Positions 9,491 to 17,431 of a DNA stretch of 64,000 nucleotides are shown piece after piece. The DNA comes from Clostridium putrefaciens (lineage in GTDB: Bacteria; Bacillota; Clostridia; Clostridiales; Clostridiaceae): assembly GCF_900461105.1 (NCBI RefSeq), contig NZ_UFWZ01000001.1, positions 248,001 through 312,000 of the forward strand, in the 5' to 3' direction. The stretch's first letter is position 1; each line of letters starts with the position of its first letter. The notes beneath the pieces are model-generated. The model saw only the letters and a list, made by a program, of their open reading frames with translations, did no database searches and had not been told where the DNA came from. The translations under genes were made by a program, and so were the position numbers.

Positions 9491-9620
9491 TTAAATATCC
9501 TCCCTTATAATCTCTAGTGTATAAGGTATTGTAAGCTCCTTATCATAGCTATTTGTGCACAGACTACACATAAGTAAAGTAGTGGATAATTTTTTAGGGG
9601 TAAAGAGTATTTTAACCTAG

Positions 9621-10760
9621 TTATTTTCTTTTCCAAAGGGTGTTATCACCTCGGGATAAATCTAAAGAAAAACCTGCATTTATAATTCTATTTTCTATGC
9701 AATTTCTACATTCAGCAGCTTCGTCCCCTGTACAAATTTTATTATCATAGAGCATGTACTTAGCCCTAGCTGTGGTAGGGGATAGGTTTGGCATTACTAC
9801 ATTAGCCCCAGCTTTTAATCCTTGCTCTCTTCCCATTGGACTTATGGTACCTAATGCAGTGGTTGCTGGAAGTAAAACCTCTGGAAGAAGCAATCGTACA
9901 ATAGAAAGTAAGGTGGTAGTAGTTTCTACGGTTCCTGAAGGTTTATTTTTAAATATGGTATCCTTATGTGGGATGAAGGGTCCAAGTCCTACCATATGTG
10001 GCTGTAACTCTTTTAAAAACAATAAGTCTGCTACAAAATCTTCATTTTTTTGGCCTGGGATACCTACCATGAATCCAGCCCCAACTTGGTAGCCTATGTC
10101 TTTTAAGTTTTTTAAACATTGAATTCTAGTTTCAAGTTCCATGCCTACATGAATTTTTTTGTATAATTCTTTTGAAGCTGTTTCGTGTCTTAAAAGATAT
10201 CTGTCTGCTCCAGCATCATAATATCTTTTATATGAATCATAACTTTTTTCACCTACAGAAAGTGTAACTGCGCAGTCCTTATAATTTGTTTTTATAGCTT
10301 TTATTATTTGAACTAACTTTTCATCGTTATAATAAGGATCTTCCCCACCTTGAAGTACGAAGGTTCTGTACCCAAGAGTGTATCCAGAATTACAACAATC
10401 TAAAATTTCCTCTAAAGAAAGCCTGTACCTTGTTGCATTTGCATTGCCACCACGGATGCCACAGTAAAGACAGTTATTTTTGCAGTAATTAGTAAATTCT
10501 ATAAGACCTCTCATATATACCTTATTGCCATAATGATTAAGTCTTGTTTCATGAGCTTTAGAAACTAAATACTTTTTACTTTCTACATCTATATTGTTAA
10601 GAAGATATAATAAGCTTTCAGAACTAAGGTTATTTTTTCCATATAATTCGTCTATTATTTCTTTTAAATTTACATCTAGATCTTTAGTTATATTTAAGGG
10701 TTTATTTATATCTAGGTTTTTATTTATAGTATTTACATGAGTTTTATTATTCGTATGCAT
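9621..10760 (-). CDS. hydE: [FeFe]-hydrogenase maturase HydE (radical SAM)
   Basis: A 379-residue radical SAM protein with C93-x3-C97-x2-C100 (NYCKNNCLYCGIRGG), the HydE/PylB/BioB-like form of the motif. HydE processes the HydG iron synthon on the way to the H-cluster azadithiolate bridge. A second, non-essential cysteine set near the C-terminus (CTGDEAAECRNC) is retained. The first ~35 residues are low-complexity Asn/Lys/Asp and unlike the conserved core. The gene begins 2 bases after the upstream regulator ends, so the two are co-transcribed. Confidence 0.96.
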   Translation of the reverse strand: MHTNNKTHVNTINKNLDINKPLNITKDLDVNLKEIIDELYGKNNLSSESLLYLLNNIDVESKKYLVSKAHETRLNHYGNKVYMRGLIEFTNYCKNNCLYCGIRGGNANATRYRLSLEEILDCCNSGYTLGYRTFVLQGGEDPYYNDEKLVQIIKAIKTNYKDCAVTLSVGEKSYDSYKRYYDAGADRYLLRHETASKELYKKIHVGMELETRIQCLKNLKDIGYQVGAGFMVGIPGQKNEDFVADLLFLKELQPHMVGLGPFIPHKDTIFKNKPSGTVETTTTLLSIVRLLLPEVLLPATTALGTISPMGREQGLKAGANVVMPNLSPTTARAKYMLYDNKICTGDEAAECRNCIENRIINAGFSLDLSRGDNTLWKRK

Positions 10761-10762
10761 AA

Positions 10763-11014
10763 TTATATCTCTTTCTTTGATATAGAAGTTTTGATATAAA
10801 CATTATCTATATTTCCAAGCTTACCGGTAAGGCTATTTATTTCATCTAATTCACCTACCACAGTGATAGAAATCACAGAAATCCCATGCTCATCAAAGGG
10901 TATACCCATTCTTCCTTTTATAATGCCTTTAAAGCTAGAAATAATTTCATTAAATTTTTGTTGGCAGCTATTTGGATCCTCTAAAATAGCACTAATAACA
11001 GCAATTTTACTCAT
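10763..11014 (-). CDS. TM1266-family putative [FeFe]-hydrogenase system regulator
   Basis: An 83-residue ferredoxin-fold (ACT-like) protein with the TM1266-type sequence ISAILEDPNS...GIIKGRMGIPF. It is commonly annotated as an iron-only hydrogenase system regulator because of its association with hyd genes. ATG 11014 is chosen because GGGAGG lies just upstream; the longer frame would run into the leader terminator. It is the first gene of the operon and sits between the leader attenuator and hydE. The family's biochemical role is not established, so 'regulator' is an inherited label. Confidence 0.85.
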   Translation of the reverse strand: MSKIAVISAILEDPNSCQQKFNEIISSFKGIIKGRMGIPFDEHGISVISITVVGELDEINSLTGKLGNIDNVYIKTSISKKEI

Positions 11015-11049
11015 AAAAATCCTCCCTTGTATTGAGATATCTAGAAAAT

Positions 11050-11075
11050 AAAAAAACTTCCCTAAAAAAGGGAAG
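11050..11075 (-). terminator. intrinsic terminator in the leader of the hyd operon
   Basis: Read on the minus strand, CTTCCCT pairs with AGGGAAG and is followed by a run of seven T, about 35 bases before the first start codon. The left arm TTCCCTTT is also perfectly complementary to AAAGGGAA further upstream in the same transcript (11146-11153), so the two pairings exclude each other. Confidence 0.88.
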
Positions 11076-11296
11076 TGCATTAACACGCATAGGATTTTAG
11101 GTTAAAGCTGAAGTTTTAATTTCCATCTAACCACCTAAATGTTATTTCCCTTTCAGATCAGACTATTCTTTACTGTTAGGTAATGTAGTATGGCATATAG
11201 ATTTTGTCTTTTTAAATTTCAGTGATTTAATATTTTAATTTTCTAGGTGCCACAGACAAATGATAAAAGAATTAACTTAAATTATTTGAAATGTAC
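11076..11296 (-). promoter_or_regulatory. candidate riboswitch or attenuator leader of the hydEGF operon
   Basis: About 220 transcribed bases lie between the promoter and the terminator. The minus-strand transcript has a possible closing stem (ATTTAGG...CTAAAAT with inner GTTA/TAAC), an antiterminator strand AAAGGGAA at 11146-11153, and a small TGC/GCA hairpin just before the terminator. I do not recognise a known riboswitch consensus. I infer ligand- or protein-controlled attenuation; the signal is unknown. Confidence 0.65.
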
Positions 11297-11302
11297 ATAT
11301 AA

Positions 11303-11331
11303 ATTTTACTTTAAGGAAAGGGCTTTGTCAA
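11303..11331 (-). promoter_or_regulatory. sigma-A-type promoter of the hyd operon
   Basis: On the minus strand TTGACA (11326-11331) and TAAAAT (11303-11308) are separated by 17 bases. Transcription would start near 11296. The promoter ends 16 bases from the left 83-bp direct repeat. Confidence 0.75.
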
Positions 11332-11347
11332 TGAATCTATAAAGTAA

Positions 11348-11430
11348 GCAGAGATTTCGCATTAAAATCCCAGTGAAAATTTTACTCTTTTATCATGCAA
11401 AACTTTTCTTTGTAATTTCCAATAAAAATC
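11348..11430 (+). repeat. 83-bp direct repeat, left copy
   Basis: It matches 15524-15606 in the same orientation with about six differences. The two copies bracket the radical SAM fragment and the two ABC exporter genes. It contains the palindrome AGTgAAAATTTTaCT. No ORF is inside. Confidence 0.9.
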
Positions 11431-11630
11431 CAAATGCATAATAACATAAGAATCTTAATATTGCAAATAAATAAAACAATACAATAATTCTAGTGTTGCA
11501 ATGTAAAGAAATAAATGGTAATGTTAACTAATTGACACTACCATGAACCAATAATACATAAATCTTTAAAAATGTGTCAGTTTATATAATAGATCTGAGA
11601 ATGTTAGTGCATTTATGCATTAATAAATAA
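11431..11630 (+). promoter_or_regulatory. upstream region of the radical SAM fragment, weak promoter
   Basis: A TTGACA at 11532-11537 is followed after 17 bases by a poor -10 (TACATA). A second TATAAT-like string lies near 11584. I looked for a RiPP precursor ORF with a ribosome binding site here and found none. Confidence 0.35.
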
Positions 11631-12164
11631 ATGAAATTCCCTATGTATGTAGATTTTGATATAACTCCTTATTGTAATATAAACTGTAGTTTTTGCTATG
11701 CAGAAGCAGAAGAATCTAATAATAAAGGAATTGATTTGTTGAATTTGAAAGAATTTGATAGGATATTTCAAGAGTTTGATGATATTGGGATAATGAGAGT
11801 AGGTTTTGAAGGGGGAGAACCTTTTTTAAGAAAAGATTGGTATGATATTTTTAAATTAGCTGATGAGCATTATTTTAATTATTTCATTAATACAAATGCT
11901 ACTCTTATAGATTCAGCAGTTGCGAAAAAGATTAAAGAAATTAATGTTGATAAAATATGTGTGAGCTTAGATGGTTCTAATTCACACATACACGATTTAT
12001 CTAGAGGTAAAAATGGAACCTTTGGATTGATAATTAGAGGGATACAAAACTTGGTTAAAGAAAATATTTCATTGGATGGAGTAATTACTTTAAGCAAATA
12101 TAATAAAGATGATATTGTTAATATCCTTGATTTGATGAAAAGTTTAGGCATTAATATAGATTAA
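11631..12164 (+). pseudogene. truncated radical SAM peptide-modifying enzyme
   Basis: The 177-residue product has the radical SAM motif C15-x3-C19-x2-C22 (PYCNINCSFCY), the SAM-binding FEGGEP at 61-66, and family features such as NTNATLI and VSLDGSNSHIHD. It stops at about half the barrel. Normal enzymes of this type run 350-450 residues and end in a SPASM cysteine domain, which is absent. The start has no clear ribosome binding site. The next gene is an ABC exporter, so the locus resembles a decayed RiPP (sactipeptide-like) biosynthesis cluster. A very short functional variant cannot be excluded, but the missing half of the fold argues for a remnant. Confidence 0.75.
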
Positions 12165-12248
12165 TAAATAATTTCTGCCAAGAATTTTATTACAGACCGA
12201 ATTTAGTTTCATAAGAAAATACAAAGTAAATTATATGGAGATTAACGT

Positions 12249-13871
12249 ATGAAAAATTTTGATATTACTTTTTCTAAAAAAATTAAAAAGAATAGGGTTT
12301 TATTTGGTATTGCAAGTATTATATTGAGTATTATTTCAATAATTGCAGAATCATATACACAAAAGTTTATAGATAATGCAGTATTGGTTAATACTAAATT
12401 AATTACTAAAAGGTTTGTTATTCTTATTGTATTATTTATGATTATTTTTATATTTGTATATATTAAAAAGTATTTAGAAAACCTTTTGGAAAAAAGAGGT
12501 AATTTTGAAGGCCAGATTTTCATCTATAAGAATATATTAAAAAAAAGTATTTCTTTTCATAGTAAACAAGAAACTGGTGTATTACTTCATAATATTACTA
12601 GTGATATTTATGAAAGTATGCCATGGTATTCTTACGGTAGATTACAATATAATTTAGAGATTTTAAACATATTTATTATATTAATATTTATGATTTATAC
12701 AGAAGTTTATTTGTCATTATTAGTAGTGATACTAATTGGTTTAAGTGTTTTGCTATCTAATAAAATGAGTAAGTTTTTGGGGAGAAAGACAAATGAAAAA
12801 CTGAAAGTAAATTCTGAGTTAAACCAATTTATGATAGAGGTAGTAAAAAATATAGGTACGGTTGTTCAATTAAATAAAGAAAGTTTTTTTGCTAGAAAAT
12901 ATGAGGATTATATTGAAGAAAGATACAAACCAATTATTGATAGTTTAATTGTCGGACAAGCTTTATATATATCTCAACTTATTTTATCACAAGAAATAAT
13001 GCCTTTTTTAGTTTTATTTGCTGGTATGATTCTTACTATATTCGGGAATTCAACGATAGGTATAACCATTATAATGATGAGCTTAACATCGAGGATTTCA
13101 AACTCAGTGCAACTAATAGGAGATTTATTACCTAAAAAACATTCATCCATTGAAATATATAATAGAATTAAAGAATTATATGATAATTCAGCAGATGAAG
13201 AGGATGTGAATAAATTACCAGTTACAAGTTTCAAAAAGCTAAATATAGAAGTAAATGAATACACATTTCCAAATAAAAAAGATTCATTATTAAATGATAT
13301 AAATTTAGAGATAAAAAGAGGAGACTTAATATCTCTTAATGGGGAAAGTGGAAAAGGAAAAACAACATTAATCAACCTAATATCTAGATTTTTACCCACA
13401 GATGGACTAAGTGGTAAGATAAGCTACAATGGTGAGGATATAGAGGGTTTAAAAATAAACGACTATTATAAACATGTATTACAAGTTGAGCAAAATGCAG
13501 TATTGATAGAAGGAACTTTAAAAGAGAACTTACTTTTGGGAGATGAATATCTTAAAGAAGATTTAAAAGAGATAATTTATACTTGCTGTCTAGAAAATTT
13601 CTTAAACACCAGGGGGATAGACTATCATATAAAAGAAGATGGGAAAAATATAAGCGGTGGAGAAAAACAAAGAATAGGATTAGCTAGAATATTACTTCGT
13701 AGACCAGATTTATTGATATTGGATGAAGTTACGAGTGCTTTAAATGAAGAAATAAGAGAAGAGATAGTAAAAAGAATTATTAATTATAAAGAAAAATATA
13801 ATTTGACACTTATAGCAATAAGTCATAATAATGATTTTAAACAATATAGTAATAAAACTTGTCAACTTTAA
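12249..13871 (+). CDS. ABC exporter half-transporter, first of a pair
   Basis: A 540-residue protein with an N-terminal membrane domain of about six helices (residues ~1-300) and a C-terminal ATPase. The ATPase has a Walker A motif GESGKGKTT near residue 365, the signature ISGGEKQR near 468, Walker B LLILDEVTSAL, and an H-loop ISHN. This is the type IV exporter layout used for peptides, lipids or drugs. TGGAG precedes ATG 12249. From codon ~302 through the stop and 11 bases beyond, the DNA is almost identical to the next gene, while the membrane domains differ. The two products probably form a heterodimer; given the adjacent radical SAM fragment, the cargo may be a modified peptide. Confidence 0.92.
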   Translation: MKNFDITFSKKIKKNRVLFGIASIILSIISIIAESYTQKFIDNAVLVNTKLITKRFVILIVLFMIIFIFVYIKKYLENLLEKRGNFEGQIFIYKNILKKSISFHSKQETGVLLHNITSDIYESMPWYSYGRLQYNLEILNIFIILIFMIYTEVYLSLLVVILIGLSVLLSNKMSKFLGRKTNEKLKVNSELNQFMIEVVKNIGTVVQLNKESFFARKYEDYIEERYKPIIDSLIVGQALYISQLILSQEIMPFLVLFAGMILTIFGNSTIGITIIMMSLTSRISNSVQLIGDLLPKKHSSIEIYNRIKELYDNSADEEDVNKLPVTSFKKLNIEVNEYTFPNKKDSLLNDINLEIKRGDLISLNGESGKGKTTLINLISRFLPTDGLSGKISYNGEDIEGLKINDYYKHVLQVEQNAVLIEGTLKENLLLGDEYLKEDLKEIIYTCCLENFLNTRGIDYHIKEDGKNISGGEKQRIGLARILLRRPDLLILDEVTSALNEEIREEIVKRIINYKEKYNLTLIAISHNNDFKQYSNKTCQL

Positions 13872-13882
13872 TTTATAATAGG
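13152..13882 (+). repeat. 731-bp near-identical ATPase segment, copy 1
   Basis: It matches 14794-15524 with about six substitutions in 731 bases and covers the whole ATPase domain, the stop codon and the following TTTATAATAGG. Upstream of 13152 the two genes are clearly diverged. Confidence 0.93.
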
Positions 13883-13893
13883 TGGTTAATAAT

Positions 13894-15513
13894 ATGAATG
13901 ACTTAAAGAAGAAAATCAAAAGAAATTATACCTATAAAACAATGTTTGGAATTACGTTCATAATTTATATGTTTTTAAATTTATATATTATAAATATTTT
14001 ACAAAAATTGATTGACTTTGCTACAAAAAAGAATGTAAATATGTTTTTAAAATATATTAAGATTTTTATAATTATATTGATATTACAAATTATCTTTATT
14101 GTATTAGAGCAGTATTTTTTTAGAAAAGTCATAAATTACGGAAACCTGAACTTGAATAAGTTTACATTTAAAAGTTTTTTGAATAACAAATCATTTTATG
14201 AAAGTAGCAATGATCCTGGAAAAGTAGTTTCACAGATAACTAGTGATGTTCCTATAATTTCGCAATGGATTTCCATTGGGCTTACAACCACTATAATACA
14301 AGTTATAATTTTAGTATTATGCATAGGGTTATTAGCTATGTATAATATAGGAATAACACTTTTTATAATACTTATAATTATTGTTACCTTTATATTTGCT
14401 AGATTTATAAGTATTAAGTCATCTGAAAATATGAAAAGGTTTCAAAACATATTAGAAGAAATAAGTAAAAAAGCATATGAAGGTTTTAAGAGCGTATCTA
14501 TTATAAAACAATTAAATAAAAATAAATACTTTTCTGATACGGTATATGAAATATCTAATAAAAGAAGTATATTAATATTACAAAATATAAGTAAATATAA
14601 TGCTTTAGAAAACTCTGAATTAAACTTTTTGGCAGACACTCTACCACTATTTACATTTATAATAGGAGTATTTTTGTCAACATCAGGTAGATTAAGCATT
14701 GGTTCGGCATTGGCAATAATGCTTATAACCCAAAAATTAAATGAACCAATAATTATATTGGCTGAGCTATTGACAGAGAAAAAAATAGCGGATGAAATAT
14801 ATAATAGAATTAAAGAATTATATGATAATTCAGCAGATGAAGAGGATGTAAATAAATTACCAGTTACAAGTTTCAAAAAACTAAATATAGAAGTAAATGA
14901 ATACACATTTCCAAATAAAAAAGATTCATTATTAAATGATATAAATTTAGAGATAAAAAGAGGAGACTTAATATCTCTTAATGGGGAAAGTGGAAAAGGA
15001 AAAACAACATTAATCAACCTAATATCTAGATTTTTACCCACAGATGGACTAAGTGGTAAGATAAGCTATAATGGTGAGGATATAGAGGGTTTAAAAATAA
15101 ACGACTATTATAAACATGTATTACAAGTTGAGCAAAATGCAGTATTGATAGAAGGAACTTTAAAAGAGAACTTACTTTTGGGAGATGAATATCTTAAAGA
15201 AGATTTAAAAGAGATACTTTATACTTGCTGTCTAGAAAATTTCTTAAACACCAGGGGGATAGACTATCATATAAAAGAAGATGGGAAAAATATAAGCGGT
15301 GGAGAAAAACAAAGAATAGGATTAGCTAGAATATTACTTCGTAGACCAGATTTATTGATATTGGATGAAGTTACGAGTGCTTTAAATGAAGAAATAAGAG
15401 AAGAGATAGTAAAAAGAATTATTAATTATAAAGAAAAATATAATTTGACACTTATAGTAATAAGTCATAATAATGATTTCAAACAATATAGTAATAAAAC
15501 TTGTCAACTTTAA
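13894..15513 (+). CDS. ABC exporter half-transporter, second of a pair
   Basis: A 539-residue half-transporter with a distinct six-helix membrane domain and an ATPase that differs from the preceding gene's at only two or three residues (for example I to L after LKE, A to V before ISHN). Walker A, signature, Walker B and H-loop are intact, so neither ATP site is degenerate. ATG 13894 is chosen because AGGTGG lies 6 bases upstream; the frame could open at GTG 13882, which is inside that site. It follows the first exporter by 22 bases. The near-identical tail ends within a base of the right-hand 83-bp direct repeat. Confidence 0.92.
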   Translation: MNDLKKKIKRNYTYKTMFGITFIIYMFLNLYIINILQKLIDFATKKNVNMFLKYIKIFIIILILQIIFIVLEQYFFRKVINYGNLNLNKFTFKSFLNNKSFYESSNDPGKVVSQITSDVPIISQWISIGLTTTIIQVIILVLCIGLLAMYNIGITLFIILIIIVTFIFARFISIKSSENMKRFQNILEEISKKAYEGFKSVSIIKQLNKNKYFSDTVYEISNKRSILILQNISKYNALENSELNFLADTLPLFTFIIGVFLSTSGRLSIGSALAIMLITQKLNEPIIILAELLTEKKIADEIYNRIKELYDNSADEEDVNKLPVTSFKKLNIEVNEYTFPNKKDSLLNDINLEIKRGDLISLNGESGKGKTTLINLISRFLPTDGLSGKISYNGEDIEGLKINDYYKHVLQVEQNAVLIEGTLKENLLLGDEYLKEDLKEILYTCCLENFLNTRGIDYHIKEDGKNISGGEKQRIGLARILLRRPDLLILDEVTSALNEEIREEIVKRIINYKEKYNLTLIVISHNNDFKQYSNKTCQL

Positions 15514-15524
15514 TTTATAATAGG
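14794..15524 (+). repeat. 731-bp near-identical ATPase segment, copy 2
   Basis: The partner of 13152-13882. Its right edge coincides with the first base of the right-hand 83-bp direct repeat. Confidence 0.93.
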
Positions 15525-15606
15525 CAGAGATTTCGCATTAAAATCGCAGTGAAAATTTTATTCTTTTATTATGCAAACTTTTTCTTTATAATTTCCAATA
15601 AAAATC
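15524..15606 (+). repeat. 83-bp direct repeat, right copy
   Basis: The same orientation as 11348-11430, with about six differences. It lies immediately after the second exporter gene. Confidence 0.9.
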
Positions 15607-15772
15607 GGAATTAATAACTATTTTCTTAATTTGATACAAATAATTATAAATCAACGGGATATCGCCCTAAAAACTTTTCAAGTGCTAAACTTCTGCAAAG
15701 TAAGTAAAGGGAAGTGATATTTAAGATAGAGGCATAAAAAATATCAGATAAGGTATGTATATTAACTTGTTT
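15607..15772. other. intergenic stretch without a supported gene
   Basis: About 165 bases between the right direct repeat and the 147-bp repeat. I see no ORF with a ribosome binding site and no clear hairpin. Confidence 0.5.
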
Positions 15773-15919
15773 TATCCGATGGCTACCATCCGTAACACCC
15801 CTATCCTCTTCAAGGTGGGGGATGACGGCTGCTACGCCCCTGGATAAGTTCTTCTAGCCTTTGATGGAGAGCTGTATTCCGTATAAGCAAACTCCACCTG
15901 AGTCTAAGAATCACTTGAT
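15773..15919 (-). repeat. 147-bp dispersed repeat, copy B
   Basis: The reverse complement of this stretch matches 3882-4028 with about six differences. One end has the hairpin GATGGCTACCATC; the other ends TCACTTGAT. Copies A and B are inverted relative to each other and bracket ~11.7 kb that includes the ECF, hyd and exporter genes. Confidence 0.9.
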
Positions 15920-16051
15920 ATTTGGATTTCCTATATTATCTCATTTATAGGACTTAATGTAATTTAAGGTAGGATTATGCAAGTAGAAATACACTATTAT
16001 AGATTTAATATTAAAGACTAGCTTTAGGTAAAAGGCCTAAAATTAAATAAA

Positions 16052-16079
16052 TTGACTGATTCTTATTGAAATCTATAGA
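16052..16079 (+). promoter_or_regulatory. possible promoter of the Ere-like gene
   Basis: TTGACT (16052-16057) and TATAGA (16074-16079) are separated by 16 bases, ~55 bases before the start codon. Confidence 0.4.
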
Positions 16080-16132
16080 CTTTAATAAAAAGTTACAAGA
16101 ATGAATTAGTTAAAGGAGTTATAGTTATTATT

Positions 16133-17314
16133 ATGAAAAAGAAAGTATATTTTTTAATAATGTTATTCATTTGTATAGTTGTATCAATAATAACATTTCA
16201 TAAAATCCATCTTTATCATACTGGCTATAAATGCAAAAAAGAATTATATAAAATGCATTCAATAATAGATGTTTCTGATTCTACTTTTGAAGGACTTTCA
16301 TTATTGAATACCGACCTTCACAATAATGATATATTTTTATCTGGAGAAAAACATGGTTCAGTCAAGTCAATACAAATGAACTTATATTTACTAAAATATT
16401 TTGTGGAAAAAGAGAATATTAAATATATACTATATGAAGGTGGATATGCTAATGCTGAGTATCTAAATACTTATTTAGATACTGGCGATGAATCTATCAT
16501 TGAATACTTGTTTTATAAATCAACAAATACGCTAAGCTACACTATGGAAAACTACGATTTATTAAAAGAAATCTATGAATATAACTTAACATTACCAAAA
16601 GATAAAAAATTGAAATTTGTTGGAATAGATCTAGAAACACCTTCCGTAGCTATAAAATATATTCATTCATTAATTCCAGATTCCATGCCTAATAATGAAA
16701 TAGTCCAAGAATTTATTTATAGTATAAAAATGATTTCTAAAGGCAATTATCTTACAGAGTCAAAAAGGTCAATTGAATTATTAAACCAAGGTGAAAAAGA
16801 GATAAAGGAATATTTAGGTGGAAACTTTTTTAGCTTATCATTTGCACTTAAAAATTTATCTATAAGTGATAATCAACTTTCAAGAGAAAATATATTGATT
16901 GATAATTTTATGACATTATATGAACACTTACCAAAAGAAAAGTTTTTTGGACAGTTTGGAGGCGCACATACAAACTTGAGTATCCTTTCTGAATCACTTG
17001 CATCATATTTGCAAAATATATATGAGCCTACTAAAGGGAAGGTTATTAGTATAGAATTCGACTATGTTAATAGCTATACATATGTTCCTAATGTTCCAAG
17101 TTTAGATATAAACCCAACTATATATACATCTACATCTCCTGATTTTTTCCTTAAAGATAAATCAACAGCTTTAATTAAGTTAAATTATGAAAATAGTATC
17201 TATAATGAGAAAGATATTTTTCTAAATCCTAATAATCCACAAACAGAGTATTTCCAATATCTTATTATGTTTAGTGATTCATCAGGTGCCACTAGATGGT
17301 CACTGTTACGATAG
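16133..17314 (+). CDS. membrane-anchored erythromycin-esterase-like hydrolase (EreA/ChaN/Tiki fold)
   Basis: A 393-residue protein with an N-terminal signal anchor (KKKVYFLIMLFICIVVSII). An external domain follows with the superfamily's motifs: GEKHGSVKSIQ near residue 71 with the acidic and histidine pair, LYEGG, FVGIDLE, and FGQFGGAHT near 280. Members include erythromycin esterases and TraB/Tiki metal-dependent proteases, so the substrate is open; macrolide resistance should not be assumed. AAAGGAG precedes ATG 16133. A 37-bp piece of this gene (16249-16285) recurs exactly at 19653-19689, which suggests a second copy once lay downstream. Confidence 0.75.
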   Translation: MKKKVYFLIMLFICIVVSIITFHKIHLYHTGYKCKKELYKMHSIIDVSDSTFEGLSLLNTDLHNNDIFLSGEKHGSVKSIQMNLYLLKYFVEKENIKYILYEGGYANAEYLNTYLDTGDESIIEYLFYKSTNTLSYTMENYDLLKEIYEYNLTLPKDKKLKFVGIDLETPSVAIKYIHSLIPDSMPNNEIVQEFIYSIKMISKGNYLTESKRSIELLNQGEKEIKEYLGGNFFSLSFALKNLSISDNQLSRENILIDNFMTLYEHLPKEKFFGQFGGAHTNLSILSESLASYLQNIYEPTKGKVISIEFDYVNSYTYVPNVPSLDINPTIYTSTSPDFFLKDKSTALIKLNYENSIYNEKDIFLNPNNPQTEYFQYLIMFSDSSGATRWSLLR

Positions 17315-17431
17315 CTGTTAGTAATCTTCTTTTATATTATTAGACTGCGCTTATATATATTATTTCGCTGAATTGTTCTTAAAGGTACAATAAAAGCTAA
17401 CTACAAAGTTAATTATACGAGGAGTCTGGTT

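Noticed and set aside
11431-11630. Short ORFs upstream of the radical SAM fragment considered as RiPP precursors
   Set aside because: None has a ribosome binding site, leader-like region or Cys/Gly-rich core.
14442-15041. 199-codon minus-strand frame inside the second ABC exporter
   Set aside because: It is antisense to a strongly conserved ATPase domain and the same shadow appears in the first exporter copy; low-complexity composition.
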